From Thalassotalea sp. HSM 43 (GTDB lineage: Bacteria > Pseudomonadota > Gammaproteobacteria > Enterobacterales > Alteromonadaceae): a stretch of DNA of 64,000 nucleotides. The stretch spans positions 1,760,302-1,824,301 of the forward strand of contig NZ_CP038493.1 of the NCBI RefSeq assembly GCF_004752005.1. Direction: 5' to 3'. The notes below the pieces were generated by a model. That model ran no database searches, was not told the origin of the DNA, and saw only the letters and a program-made list of their open reading frames with translations. Every line of letters starts with the position of its first letter. Positions within the stretch are counted from its first letter, which is position 1. This document shows, in pieces, positions 1 through 8,347 of this stretch. A program made the translations under genes and the position numbers.

Positions 1-953
1 TCACGAATCACGCGCCCTGTCATCCAGTCCATTTGTGCAATGGCATCACCTCGCACACCCATTGTACTTTTGTCTTTGAAGCGATCATTAGGCAGTCTTG
101 GTACATGAATATCGTGATATGACTTAAATAGGAAGAATGGTTGATCTTTATTGGCCTGCATAAACTCAATGGCTTTATCGGTAAATACCGTGGCAAAGTC
201 CTCATCTGTCCACAATGCTGACTCGCCACCAGCCATATGGCCAATACGACTCACGCCATTAACAATCGTCTCATTGTGCTGCTTGTCGGCGACATAACGC
301 AGTAATTCAGGGTTTTCATAACCGGTAGGGCGATCACCGACTTTTTTCTTATAACTGACCGTGATTGGATCATTTTTATCAAGATCGACTACGTGATGAT
401 TTTCAACGTAAACCGTTGGCACGCGATCACCGGTCGCAGGCAATAAGAAGCTGTAGTCAAAACCTATCTCTAATGGACCAGGTTTAATCGCTTCATTCCA
501 ATTAACGTTGCCATTGCCTAATCCTAAGTGCCATTTGCCCACCACTCCTGTGGTATAACCGGCTTTTTTCAACATAGACGCCAAGGTTGGTTTGCCAGGT
601 TGAATTAAGGCTGGAGCATCCCCTTTTAATATTTTTGCCTTGTTACGAAAGCCATGCTCACCGGTTAGCAGTGAATAACGAGACGGTGTACACGTTGCCG
701 CCGATGAATGGCCATCGGTAAAACGAATACCCTTATTGGCAATACGATCGATTTCTGGTGTTTGCACACCGCTAGCACCATAACTGCTTAAGTCACCGTA
801 GCCCAAGTCATCGATATAAAAAATTATCACGTTTGGCAGTCTTTTTTGCTCTTTGGCAACCACTTCTACTGGCTGCTCAACACTCGATTGACCACAACCA
901 AACAGCATCGCTGATGCGATAACTGTGGTGATAAGTTTAGTTGATTTGATCAT
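1..953 (-). CDS. S1 sulfatase, predicted lipoprotein, C-terminus off the window
   Basis: Predicted to hydrolyse a sulfate ester on a polysaccharide or oligosaccharide from the cell envelope. It starts at the ATG at 953-951 and is cut by the window edge after about 317 codons. The N-terminus has a hydrophobic stretch and a lipobox (MLFGC, Cys20). The metal-binding start of the sulfatase fold follows (FYIDDLGYGD, residues 45-54), then the formylglycine motif CTPSR at Cys88 in the usual context (S-R-Y-S-L-L-T-G), and VGKWHLG near residue 120. Seen: no frameshift in the parts translated by hand. Known: this motif is matured to formylglycine by FGE. Its ATG overlaps the stop of the upstream sulfatase (ATGA), so the two genes are probably translationally coupled. 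The S1 subfamily is not assigned. Confidence 0.9.
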   Translation of the reverse strand, partial: MIKSTKLITTVIASAMLFGCGQSSVEQPVEVVAKEQKRLPNVIIFYIDDLGYGDLSSYGASGVQTPEIDRIANKGIRFTDGHSSAATCTPSRYSLLTGEHGFRNKAKILKGDAPALIQPGKPTLASMLKKAGYTTGVVGKWHLGLGNGNVNWNEAIKPGPLEIGFDYSFLLPATGDRVPTVYVENHHVVDLDKNDPITVSYKKKVGDRPTGYENPELLRYVADKQHNETIVNGVSRIGHMAGGESALWTDEDFATVFTDKAIEFMQANKDQPFFLFKSYHDIHVPRLPNDRFKDKSTMGVRGDAIAQMDWMTGRVIR

Positions 954-2410
954 TTCTGTTTCGCCTTATTTTTATTCTTTTTTTTGTTCTTTTTCGATTT
1001 TTTCACCGATGTCGTTTTCGGCCAATGGTTTAGGCCAGGGAAGATCGCATCAATAAGTTGCGCTTCCCAAGCTTGATATTCTTTCTCTAAGGTTTGATAT
1101 TGCGCTGCCTTTTGTGGCAATAAATTATCCTGCTCTACAAAGTCATTTTGCATATCAAACAAGTAGTCGCCTTGCCTATCATGAACGATTTTATCGTCCC
1201 CTCGGCGCAACGCATGAGAATCGGTCTTGACATGACGCCAAAACAGTACATCATGCGGTTGGCCTTTTATATCACCCGTTAAGAACGGAATCAGGTCAAC
1301 ACCGTCTAAAGGTTTGTTGTCACTGGTATCAACATTGGCCTGTGATACGATAGTCGCCATAATATCTAATGAGCTAATCGGCTGGTGATAATCAACACCA
1401 GCAGGGATTTTTCCAGGCCAACGCATAGCAAATGGTACGCGAACGCCGCCTTCAAATAATAAGTTTTTATGACCGCGCAGCTCACCATTGTCTGAACCAT
1501 TTGTTTTTGCACCGCCGTTATCGGATAAGAACACCACCAAGGTATTGTCATCGATACCTTGCTGCTGCAATGTCTCCATAATTCGTCCAACACCATCGTC
1601 AACAGAGCTGATCATCGCCGCGTAAGTACGACGTTTTTTATCTTTTATGTGTTGATTACGATCCAGGTATTCTTGCGTTGCTTGCACTGGTGCATGCGGT
1701 GCGTTGTAGGCGACATATAAAAAGAACGGATTGTCTTTTTCACGCTTTATAAACTCAACCGCTTCATCAGACAATTCATCGGTTAAATACTTACTGATAT
1801 CTTCGCGAGTCTCATTGCGAAGTAATCGCGTTTTATACCAATCAAACTTGTTCTTAACATCACCAAGATCATTAATGGTTAACTCTTCAGGGAAGTAACG
1901 ATGACCGCCGGATAAAAAACCGTAGAAGAAATCAAAACCACGCTGATTCGGACGAAGATCAGGGTGTGTACCCATATGCCATTTACCTATAATGGCACTT
2001 TTATAACCCGCTGGCTGTAACACTTCAGCTATGTTTTTTTCAGACGTTGGAATGCCATTTTGTTCGACGCTAGGGTCAATGGTGGGGTTGATAGTAAACC
2101 CGAAACGACCTTGATAACGTCCCGTCAGTAAACCCGCTCGAGATGGTCCGCAGACAGGGAACGTTACATAACCATTGGTAAATCGTGTGCCTTGTGCAGC
2201 AATGTTATCGATATTTGGCGTTCGTATATCTGGCGAACCATTAAATCCGACATCGTTATAACCTTGGTCATCGGTAAGAATGATCACCAAATTAGGCTTA
2301 ACTGAATTGCCACTGACCTGCTCAGCCGTTAGCTTGCCACTAGCCCATGCTTGGCCTACCAACACGCTTGAGGCAGAGATAACCAGTAACATCGTTCTTA
2401 TAAACAACAT
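950..2410 (-). CDS. S1 sulfatase, S1_19-like, Lys/Asn-rich C-terminus
   Basis: Predicted exported sulfate-ester hydrolase of 486 residues. A Sec signal peptide covers about residues 1-24. The fold starts with IILTDDQGY, the formylglycine cysteine is Cys87 in CGPSR, and IGKWHMG and LSDNGG supply further active-site and metal-site motifs. The string GLLTGRYQGRFGF and the overall sequence are shared with the sulfatase at 18391-19845, so the two are close paralogues. The resemblance to SulfAtlas family S1_19, which includes carrageenan galactose-sulfate sulfatases, is from memory and moderate in certainty. The last about 17 residues are almost only Lys, Asn, Ala and Gln (KKSKKNKKKNKNKAKQK), an unusual basic tail. 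It is first in a two-gene unit with the next sulfatase. Confidence 0.93.
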   Translation of the reverse strand: MLFIRTMLLVISASSVLVGQAWASGKLTAEQVSGNSVKPNLVIILTDDQGYNDVGFNGSPDIRTPNIDNIAAQGTRFTNGYVTFPVCGPSRAGLLTGRYQGRFGFTINPTIDPSVEQNGIPTSEKNIAEVLQPAGYKSAIIGKWHMGTHPDLRPNQRGFDFFYGFLSGGHRYFPEELTINDLGDVKNKFDWYKTRLLRNETREDISKYLTDELSDEAVEFIKREKDNPFFLYVAYNAPHAPVQATQEYLDRNQHIKDKKRRTYAAMISSVDDGVGRIMETLQQQGIDDNTLVVFLSDNGGAKTNGSDNGELRGHKNLLFEGGVRVPFAMRWPGKIPAGVDYHQPISSLDIMATIVSQANVDTSDNKPLDGVDLIPFLTGDIKGQPHDVLFWRHVKTDSHALRRGDDKIVHDRQGDYLFDMQNDFVEQDNLLPQKAAQYQTLEKEYQAWEAQLIDAIFPGLNHWPKTTSVKKSKKNKKKNKNKAKQK

Positions 2411-2635
2411 ATCAATGCTTAACTTAATTATAATATAAATACTACATTATCACTTTGTCGATTCAAGCTCAATCATTGGCGTTATGATCGTTTACAAATT
2501 TTTGTAAATTTATTGTAAAGCCGATGTCATCAAGCGAAAACAACGAATCAGTAATTATTGTTGATAAAATCGACAAGCAATTAATTTTATATTATAAATA
2601 ATACCAAATAATAAAAATAGAGTTGAGAAACGCAT
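2411..2635. promoter_or_regulatory. Divergent promoter region, sulfatase pair / DUF1501-DUF1800 pair
   Basis: This 225-base AT-rich gap separates the leftward sulfatases from the rightward DUF1501 gene, so both promoters must lie here. The string ATATAAATACTA at 2433-2444 also occurs at 15806-15817 in the other divergent gap of the locus. Two TTGTAAA strings lie near 2500-2520. No clear -35/-10 pair or strong operator palindrome could be assigned. Confidence 0.45.
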
Positions 2636-4084
2636 ATGCCAGATAATAACAATAAATCACGCCGGCAGTTTTTAAAGCAAATATCAGCGCTATCTGCATC
2701 GATGGCGGGCGCTAGTGCTACCGGTTGGTCGCAGCTCGTACAAGCCAGCACATTGAGCGCAGAGCAACAAGACTTTAAAGCCTTAGTTTATGTTTTCCTT
2801 GCCGGTGGTAATGATAGCTTCAACACCTTGATCCCCCATGGCGACAGTGCGTTACGCCGCAATTATGAACACGGTCGTCGCAGCATAGCAATTGCCAACG
2901 AGCAATTACATCCGTTGCAATTGCAAGACACTGCTAATGTATATAACGATACCGAATACCAAGGGTTTGGCTTACATCCATCTTGTGGTGATTTGGCGAC
3001 CTTGTTTAATCAACAAGAAATGGCCTTTGTCTGTAATCTAGGTAACCTCGTAGAACCAACAAGTCGCGACGCAATTTTAGACAAAACCGCCAACTTACCA
3101 CCACAACTTTATTCACACAGCGATCAACAATTGCAGTTTCAAAGTGAGCCAGTGAAACCCTTTCGCCATGGCTGGGGTGGCCGTATGGCCGAGTTATTGC
3201 AAGACTACAACCAAAGTACCAATATATCGCCACTGATATCATTGTCAGGTTTAAACAGTTTTCAAGTAACCCGTAATGGGCAACCTTCTACCTATGCCAT
3301 GAACCATAACGGCGCAATCGCGTTAACGAAATACACGGGGAATCGAAAGTGGTTGGTCAATCAAAATTATCAACATGTGGATGAGTCATCGCATTTGATG
3401 ATGCAAAAATATCGCGATATTTTTTCATCAGCCCAACAAGCCGAAGTCATTGTCAATAGTACCTTTACTAGTGCTGCACAAAATGGTGTCGACTACGACG
3501 ATATATTTAGCAGCGCCGGCGCCAATGACAGTAAAATAGGCCAATCATTAAAAACCATCGCGAAAATGCTTGCGGGACGACAAGCACAAACCAATAATCG
3601 ACCGGTTTACTTTGTCGAAATGGGTGGTTTTGATACCCATCAAAACATTCTCATTAATCACCAAGCACTGCTAAAAGAATTAAACGACGCCTTACATGCA
3701 TTTCGCAATGCTTTAGTCGCCCAAGGCGACTTTGATAATACCTTGACCTTTATTGGCTCAGAATTTGGTCGAACCTTAACCCCAAATGGCAACGACGAAG
3801 GCACTGGCACCGATCACGCTTGGGGCGGACATGCCATGGTGCTTGGCGGTATGGTCGATGGCGGTAAATTGTACGGCAGCCATCCAGATTTAATGTTACG
3901 TCAGGGCTTGGATGCCAGTGATGGCCGCGGGCGCTGGATTCCGACCACTGCCACCACACAAGTGAACGCCATTATGGCCAATTGGCTTGGTGTCGAAAAG
4001 ATCGCCCTGCCATCGTTATTTCCAAGCATTAATAACTTTAGTGACCCATTTGCCAGTGCAGCAAATCTGGCATTTTTAAAGTAG
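2636..4084 (+). CDS. DUF1501 family protein, Tat-exported (pair 1)
   Basis: A 482-residue protein of the DUF1501 family, whose biochemical role is unknown. The N-terminus has a twin-arginine signal (SRRQFLKQ followed by an Ala/Ser-rich hydrophobic segment ending near residue 38), so export in a folded state is likely. Family landmarks are FLAGGNDSFNTL near residue 55, GGFDTHQN near 330, SEFGRT near 375 and GTDHAWGGHAMV near 390. Pfam places DUF1501 in the alkaline phosphatase-like clan, and these D/H/E motifs could be metal ligands; no CxPxR formylglycine motif is present. It sits 10 bases upstream of a DUF1800 lipoprotein, the usual partner of this family. A second, diverged pair lies at 25130-27642. 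Any role in polysaccharide use is inferred from context. Confidence 0.88.
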   Translation: MPDNNNKSRRQFLKQISALSASMAGASATGWSQLVQASTLSAEQQDFKALVYVFLAGGNDSFNTLIPHGDSALRRNYEHGRRSIAIANEQLHPLQLQDTANVYNDTEYQGFGLHPSCGDLATLFNQQEMAFVCNLGNLVEPTSRDAILDKTANLPPQLYSHSDQQLQFQSEPVKPFRHGWGGRMAELLQDYNQSTNISPLISLSGLNSFQVTRNGQPSTYAMNHNGAIALTKYTGNRKWLVNQNYQHVDESSHLMMQKYRDIFSSAQQAEVIVNSTFTSAAQNGVDYDDIFSSAGANDSKIGQSLKTIAKMLAGRQAQTNNRPVYFVEMGGFDTHQNILINHQALLKELNDALHAFRNALVAQGDFDNTLTFIGSEFGRTLTPNGNDEGTGTDHAWGGHAMVLGGMVDGGKLYGSHPDLMLRQGLDASDGRGRWIPTTATTQVNAIMANWLGVEKIALPSLFPSINNFSDPFASAANLAFLK

Positions 4085-4094
4085 AGGCAGAACA

Positions 4095-6719
4095 ATGAAG
4101 CATATTAAATCAAGCGTTGCAGTCGCTTTAACGATTCTGCTTAGTGCCTGTGGTGGCGGATCAGGCGGCTCCAAGAATGATCCTGTCGCTAAGTCTCCCG
4201 ATCCAACACCAAGCGTCAAAATCGAATCTCTGCTCAATCAAGCCGTGGAAGCAAATGGCCAGGTTGCCAAGTTTAAGATCAGCCGCGATAGCGGTACCGA
4301 GAGCCTAACAATTGGTTATCAGCTGACCGGTAATAGTGATATCACCCTAGGCTCTGCCAATACACAGGATTACAATCTAAAATATGCGGATGGCAGCGAT
4401 GTTGGCGCCAGTTTTGTCATAGAAGAGAATCAAAATTCACGCATTATCGAAGTTGTGCCAATTCAAGATGAACAGCATGAAGTTCCAGAAACATTGTCAG
4501 TAACGTTAACTCAAAATAGCCAATACATTCTTGGGCACAGCAACATCGACATACAGCTTATTGACGATCAAGACAGTGCCCAAAGCCGTAAAGTTTTCTA
4601 TGGTACCTTTAGACCACAAGGCGATGCACTTACCTCGGCGTCTGGTGTTCTAAGCTTTATTCTTGCCGGCGACAACTCACATGGCTATTTAAACTATTCC
4701 TTTTCAAATCTTAGCTCGGAGCAAACCGATCAACACATTCATGTTTCGCCTTCAGGTCAAGCAATAAAAGATATAGAGCCTTTTGGTAACGTAAGTAATC
4801 TTGAGTGGGATCTGTCCCCTGGCGGTATTTTTAAAACGCAACAGGAGATGTTAGACGCGTTATTTTCAGGCCTATTTTTCGTCAACATTCACAGCGCCAA
4901 TTATGCTCATGGCGAAATTACCGCCACGTTGCAATACGATGAAAATGTCGCCCCAGTGCAACAAGGTGAACTGACTAAAACCGATGTCGACCGTGACGTT
5001 GTACGGTTTTTAAATCAAGCCAGCTTTGGCGCAACACCTGAATCATATCAGCAACTTAGAGCGCAGATTAATGACGATGGCAGCAATCGAATAGCGATAT
5101 ACAATCAATGGATAGAACAACAAATTAATATCGATGCTAATTCCATGCTGGCATTAACAGAGCAGATTAAACCGCATTTTGCGCTTGGCAATAACGGCGA
5201 AGGAGAAGATGGTTGGAACATACGTCGTGATGCTTTTTGGAATATGGCGATTCATGGTAATGATCAGCTAAGGCAGCGTATGGCGTTTGCTTTAAGCCAA
5301 ATATTGGTGGTCAGTGATGAAACGCAAAAACTTAAAAACGCCTACAAGGGCACGGCAAATTATTGGGATTTATTAGCAAATCAGGCGTTTGGCCACTATA
5401 ACCAGCTATTAAAAGACGTCACCTTAAGCCCCATCATGGGTATCTGGCTGAGTCATTTACGCAACCAAAAACAAGATGCTGAAAATGGCTATTTCCCAGA
5501 TGAAAACTACGCCCGAGAAATCATGCAATTATTTAGTTTTGGCTTAGTTCATCGTAGTGCCAACGGGGCAGTCAAATTGGGCGCTGACAATTTACCTATG
5601 CAAACCTATGACAATGACACCATTCGTAATATGTCACGAGTTTTCACCGGCTTGTCCTTTAGCCATAAGCTTAGCGACGGTGTGAAAAAAGAGAACTATT
5701 GGTTTTTAACCGGAGACTGGGTGGCTGAGCAACAATACCGTTGGTTAGAGCCAATGAAATTTTTTAGTGAATTTCATGACTTCGAACAAAAGCAATTGTT
5801 TAGCGATAATGGCAACACCGTCATAATCGATGAGGGCGTCAATCATACCAGCCAAGCCGCTATGACCGAGTTAGACCAAACCATCAATGCGCTGGTTACT
5901 CATTCGTCAACAGCACCGTTTATTTCACGCCAACTGATTCAACGTTTGGTCACCTCAAATCCGAGTCCAGCCTATATTGAGCGTGTCGCCACCGCCTTTG
6001 CACAAAATGGCGATTTAAAGGCGACAGTGAAGGCAATTTTACTAGATCCTGAAGCGAGAAACCCACATGCGTTAAACTCAACAACATTTGGCAAAGTAAA
6101 AGAGCCTATATTGCACATGACAGCAATGATGCGGTTATTTAATGCCCGTTCGGGTATCCCCTTAAACGAGCAACAAAACGGCTTAAATTTAGCCGTTAGT
6201 GACGGCTATGCTAGTCACGCCAGCCTCTTACGTCTAGGCGATTTACCAATTGCACAACGAGCGCTAGGGGCAGCATCAGTGTTTAACTTTTACTTACCGG
6301 ACTATACACCGGCCGGCGAACTTGCCAGTCAGTCTTTGGTCGCGCCAGAGTTGCAACTGCAAACAGAGTCCCAGTTATACACCAATATTAATCTCTATTA
6401 TCAATTTATTTATTCGGGTTTGTCTCGCTGGCGTGTGGAAAACTTTACCAATTACAGCAAAGCGCAATTAAGTGTAAAGTTCGATGAGCAACACCTTGAA
6501 CAACTTTGGCAGTCAAGCAATGGCGATAACAGTAGTAAAGCGCAAGCATTAATCGATTATGCTGATTTTTACTTACTTGCTGGGCAATTGGCTGCCAATA
6601 ACGAGACACAAATCAGCGAGCAATTGGTTACTGCACTCGATGATTTAGCGCCAGAGTATCGATATAAATTACTGCTCTATGTGATCAGTGCGTCACCTCA
6701 GTTTATATTACAGCGATAA
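4095..6719 (+). CDS. DUF1800 lipoprotein with Calx-beta-like and CHRD domains (pair 1)
   Basis: An 874-residue envelope protein of unknown biochemical function. The signal peptide ends in a lipobox (LLSAC, Cys19) followed by a Gly-rich linker. Residues about 45-155 look like a Calx-beta domain, ending in acidic, calcium-binding-type text (DEQHEVPETLSVTL). Residues about 165-280 match the CHRD domain pattern (FYGTFRPQGD ... QHIHVSP ... NIHSANYAHGEI). The rest is a DUF1800 domain beginning at VVRFLNQASFGATPE, with DENYAREIMQLFSFGLV as its signature. It is tightly linked to the DUF1501 gene and probably forms an operon with it. The extra N-terminal domains, absent from the second DUF1800 protein at 26281-27642, may bind a partner or polymer outside the cell. 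Confidence 0.85.
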   Translation: MKHIKSSVAVALTILLSACGGGSGGSKNDPVAKSPDPTPSVKIESLLNQAVEANGQVAKFKISRDSGTESLTIGYQLTGNSDITLGSANTQDYNLKYADGSDVGASFVIEENQNSRIIEVVPIQDEQHEVPETLSVTLTQNSQYILGHSNIDIQLIDDQDSAQSRKVFYGTFRPQGDALTSASGVLSFILAGDNSHGYLNYSFSNLSSEQTDQHIHVSPSGQAIKDIEPFGNVSNLEWDLSPGGIFKTQQEMLDALFSGLFFVNIHSANYAHGEITATLQYDENVAPVQQGELTKTDVDRDVVRFLNQASFGATPESYQQLRAQINDDGSNRIAIYNQWIEQQINIDANSMLALTEQIKPHFALGNNGEGEDGWNIRRDAFWNMAIHGNDQLRQRMAFALSQILVVSDETQKLKNAYKGTANYWDLLANQAFGHYNQLLKDVTLSPIMGIWLSHLRNQKQDAENGYFPDENYAREIMQLFSFGLVHRSANGAVKLGADNLPMQTYDNDTIRNMSRVFTGLSFSHKLSDGVKKENYWFLTGDWVAEQQYRWLEPMKFFSEFHDFEQKQLFSDNGNTVIIDEGVNHTSQAAMTELDQTINALVTHSSTAPFISRQLIQRLVTSNPSPAYIERVATAFAQNGDLKATVKAILLDPEARNPHALNSTTFGKVKEPILHMTAMMRLFNARSGIPLNEQQNGLNLAVSDGYASHASLLRLGDLPIAQRALGAASVFNFYLPDYTPAGELASQSLVAPELQLQTESQLYTNINLYYQFIYSGLSRWRVENFTNYSKAQLSVKFDEQHLEQLWQSSNGDNSSKAQALIDYADFYLLAGQLAANNETQISEQLVTALDDLAPEYRYKLLLYVISASPQFILQR

Positions 6720-6723
6720 CAAA

Positions 6724-6743
6724 ATGGGCGCTTACGCGCCCAT
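6724..6743. terminator. Hairpin between convergent genes
   Basis: An 8-bp perfect GC-rich stem (ATGGGCGC / GCGCCCAT) with a TTAC loop lies between the convergent DUF1800 and Sel1 genes. AT-rich DNA flanks it on both sides, so it may stop transcription in both directions, though neither side has a long T run. Confidence 0.7.
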
Positions 6744-6768
6744 CAATTATTAACATTGTATGTTATGG

Positions 6769-8256
6769 CTATTCAACAATGGTAACCGTACCTGTAGAGG
6801 TCCAACTATCAAGCTCTCTTTGCCAAGCACTGACATCCCAGTTAAGTTCGTTACCTCTATCGATGGCGCTGCGTAAAAAATCAACGGTTTTAGATAACTG
6901 CCTTGGTTCCATTTTTAAGAAAGCCATCGCTTGGAGATAATGATACTGCGGGTAATTTTCGTGCGTTTCTTTTAACTGAACAAGCAAGTCTTGCGCTTTT
7001 GCAACATCAAATAAATGCTCTTCTGCGCTCAATAAGCGAATTTCTGCGAGATTAAGTTTGGCCGGCAAATGGCCTTTGCCTGCGGCAAGTTGCAACCAAA
7101 ATGTGGCTTTGTCTTTATCTTGTTCGAGCCATGGACTATTCAAAAACATTTTGCCTAATCGATATTGAGCCTGACTATGGTCCTGTTGAGCTGCCTGGTA
7201 AATCCAGTCAATGCCCTGTTCAACATTGGTTTGTTGGCTATATTGTCGAAAGCCGTATTCGTATTGCGCTGCAGGGAAACCATTGTGTGCAGCTTTAGCA
7301 AGATTTTCATCGATTTCTTTATTATCTTTTACCAACCAAGGAAAACTGGCTAAGGTCATCGCATAAACATATTGTTGCTGTGGGTCGGCACTGTCTTTGA
7401 ACTTATTATTTTGCAATCGGGTTCTGGTATAAAACATCTCAAATTCATTTCGAATGCGCAGTCTTGAGTAACCGGCGATGCCCATAAAAGAACGATGTAC
7501 AAAAGATGATGGCTGATCTGCAAAACTTGGTTTAGCCATACTATTCAACGATAAATCGTAAACCGCCGAACGTACATCACCACTGGCTTTAATTTCGGTA
7601 ATATTACGAATCGAACCATCGCGAGCAACATCGTACTCAACGATGAGAAAGTATGGCTCCATCACAAAAAAGTCTTCGACCTCACTGCCTGTGCTAACGC
7701 TTTCGGTCACCGGATCAAAATTATTGGCAAAAGGCGATAGCGCACCATCAAAGCCTAGGTCGGTAATAAGTTCGACGTCATCCAAGCTGTCGACACCAGC
7801 AAAGGTTACCGGGTTAGTCAACAGCGATTTATTTACCACAGGTCGATACGTGCGAAACAATAGCTCTTTATCCAACTTGCTAATAGACGACAGAATAAGC
7901 TTATTAATTTGTGTTTTCTCTTCTGCCTCGACATTGCCGAGCAAGCTTTTAACTATGTCAGCAGAATTAGCATAATTATTTTTCGCGGCCATGGTAAACC
8001 AAACCAAAGCTTTGACTTGATCGGCCTTTACTCCCAACCCTTTATAATGCATTACACCGAGTTGATAATAAGCGCGAGGTTCTTGTGCGTGTGCTGCATC
8101 TAAATATGAATCAAACGCCTGTAAATAGTTTTGCTGGCTAAAGTAGTCATCGGCAGTTTTAATTGCATTAGCAAAGCACAGACTGCTCAACAGTAAGCCG
8201 TTCATCGCTAATATTTTGCTTAACTTAGTTAACCTACTCATGGGCTTTATTCTCAT
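6769..8256 (-). CDS. Exported Sel1-repeat protein with a TonB-C-like middle segment
   Basis: A 495-residue protein of unknown function with a signal peptide (hydrophobic core LLLSSLCFANA, residues about 21-31). Sel1-type helical repeats lie at about residues 40-95 (AYYQLGVMHYKGLGV) and about 325-420 (AQYRLGKMFLNSPWLEQD). Between them, near residues 203-265, is a segment that resembles the C-terminal domain of energy-transducing TonB proteins (IVEYDVARDGSIRNITEIK). Sel1 repeats usually mediate protein contacts. A TonB-C-like piece in the periplasm might touch TonB receptors, but that is inference. The start could be Met1 or Met6; neither has a strong ribosome binding site. It lies downstream of the surface protein gene and is separated from it by a terminator. 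Confidence 0.75.
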   Translation of the reverse strand: MRIKPMSRLTKLSKILAMNGLLLSSLCFANAIKTADDYFSQQNYLQAFDSYLDAAHAQEPRAYYQLGVMHYKGLGVKADQVKALVWFTMAAKNNYANSADIVKSLLGNVEAEEKTQINKLILSSISKLDKELLFRTYRPVVNKSLLTNPVTFAGVDSLDDVELITDLGFDGALSPFANNFDPVTESVSTGSEVEDFFVMEPYFLIVEYDVARDGSIRNITEIKASGDVRSAVYDLSLNSMAKPSFADQPSSFVHRSFMGIAGYSRLRIRNEFEMFYTRTRLQNNKFKDSADPQQQYVYAMTLASFPWLVKDNKEIDENLAKAAHNGFPAAQYEYGFRQYSQQTNVEQGIDWIYQAAQQDHSQAQYRLGKMFLNSPWLEQDKDKATFWLQLAAGKGHLPAKLNLAEIRLLSAEEHLFDVAKAQDLLVQLKETHENYPQYHYLQAMAFLKMEPRQLSKTVDFLRSAIDRGNELNWDVSAWQRELDSWTSTGTVTIVE

Positions 8257-8303
8257 CCTTAATGTTGCGCAGTTATTGTCGTAATGTCATCGCTTTAAAT
8301 AAA

Positions 8304-8330
8304 AAAGGCTTCTCACGATGAGAAGCCTTT
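8304..8330 (-). terminator. Rho-independent terminator after the surface protein gene
   Basis: A perfect 12-bp inverted repeat (AAAGGCTTCTCA / TGAGAAGCCTTT) with a CGA loop. On the minus strand it is followed by a T run (the complement of AAATAAAAAA at 8297-8306). It lies 18 bases past the stop of the leftward 1246-codon gene, which fits its terminator. Confidence 0.9.
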
Positions 8331-8347
8331 CGATTTGGTTTAGATCA

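Noticed and set aside
2636-4084. DUF1501 protein as an ordinary formylglycine sulfatase
   Set aside because: No C/S-x-P/A-x-R motif is present, and the D-T-H, E-F-G-R-T and T-D-H motifs are those of DUF1501.
7643-7975. A 110-codon open frame on the plus strand inside the Sel1 gene
   Set aside because: It is antisense to a clear coding gene, has no family resemblance and no ribosome binding site.
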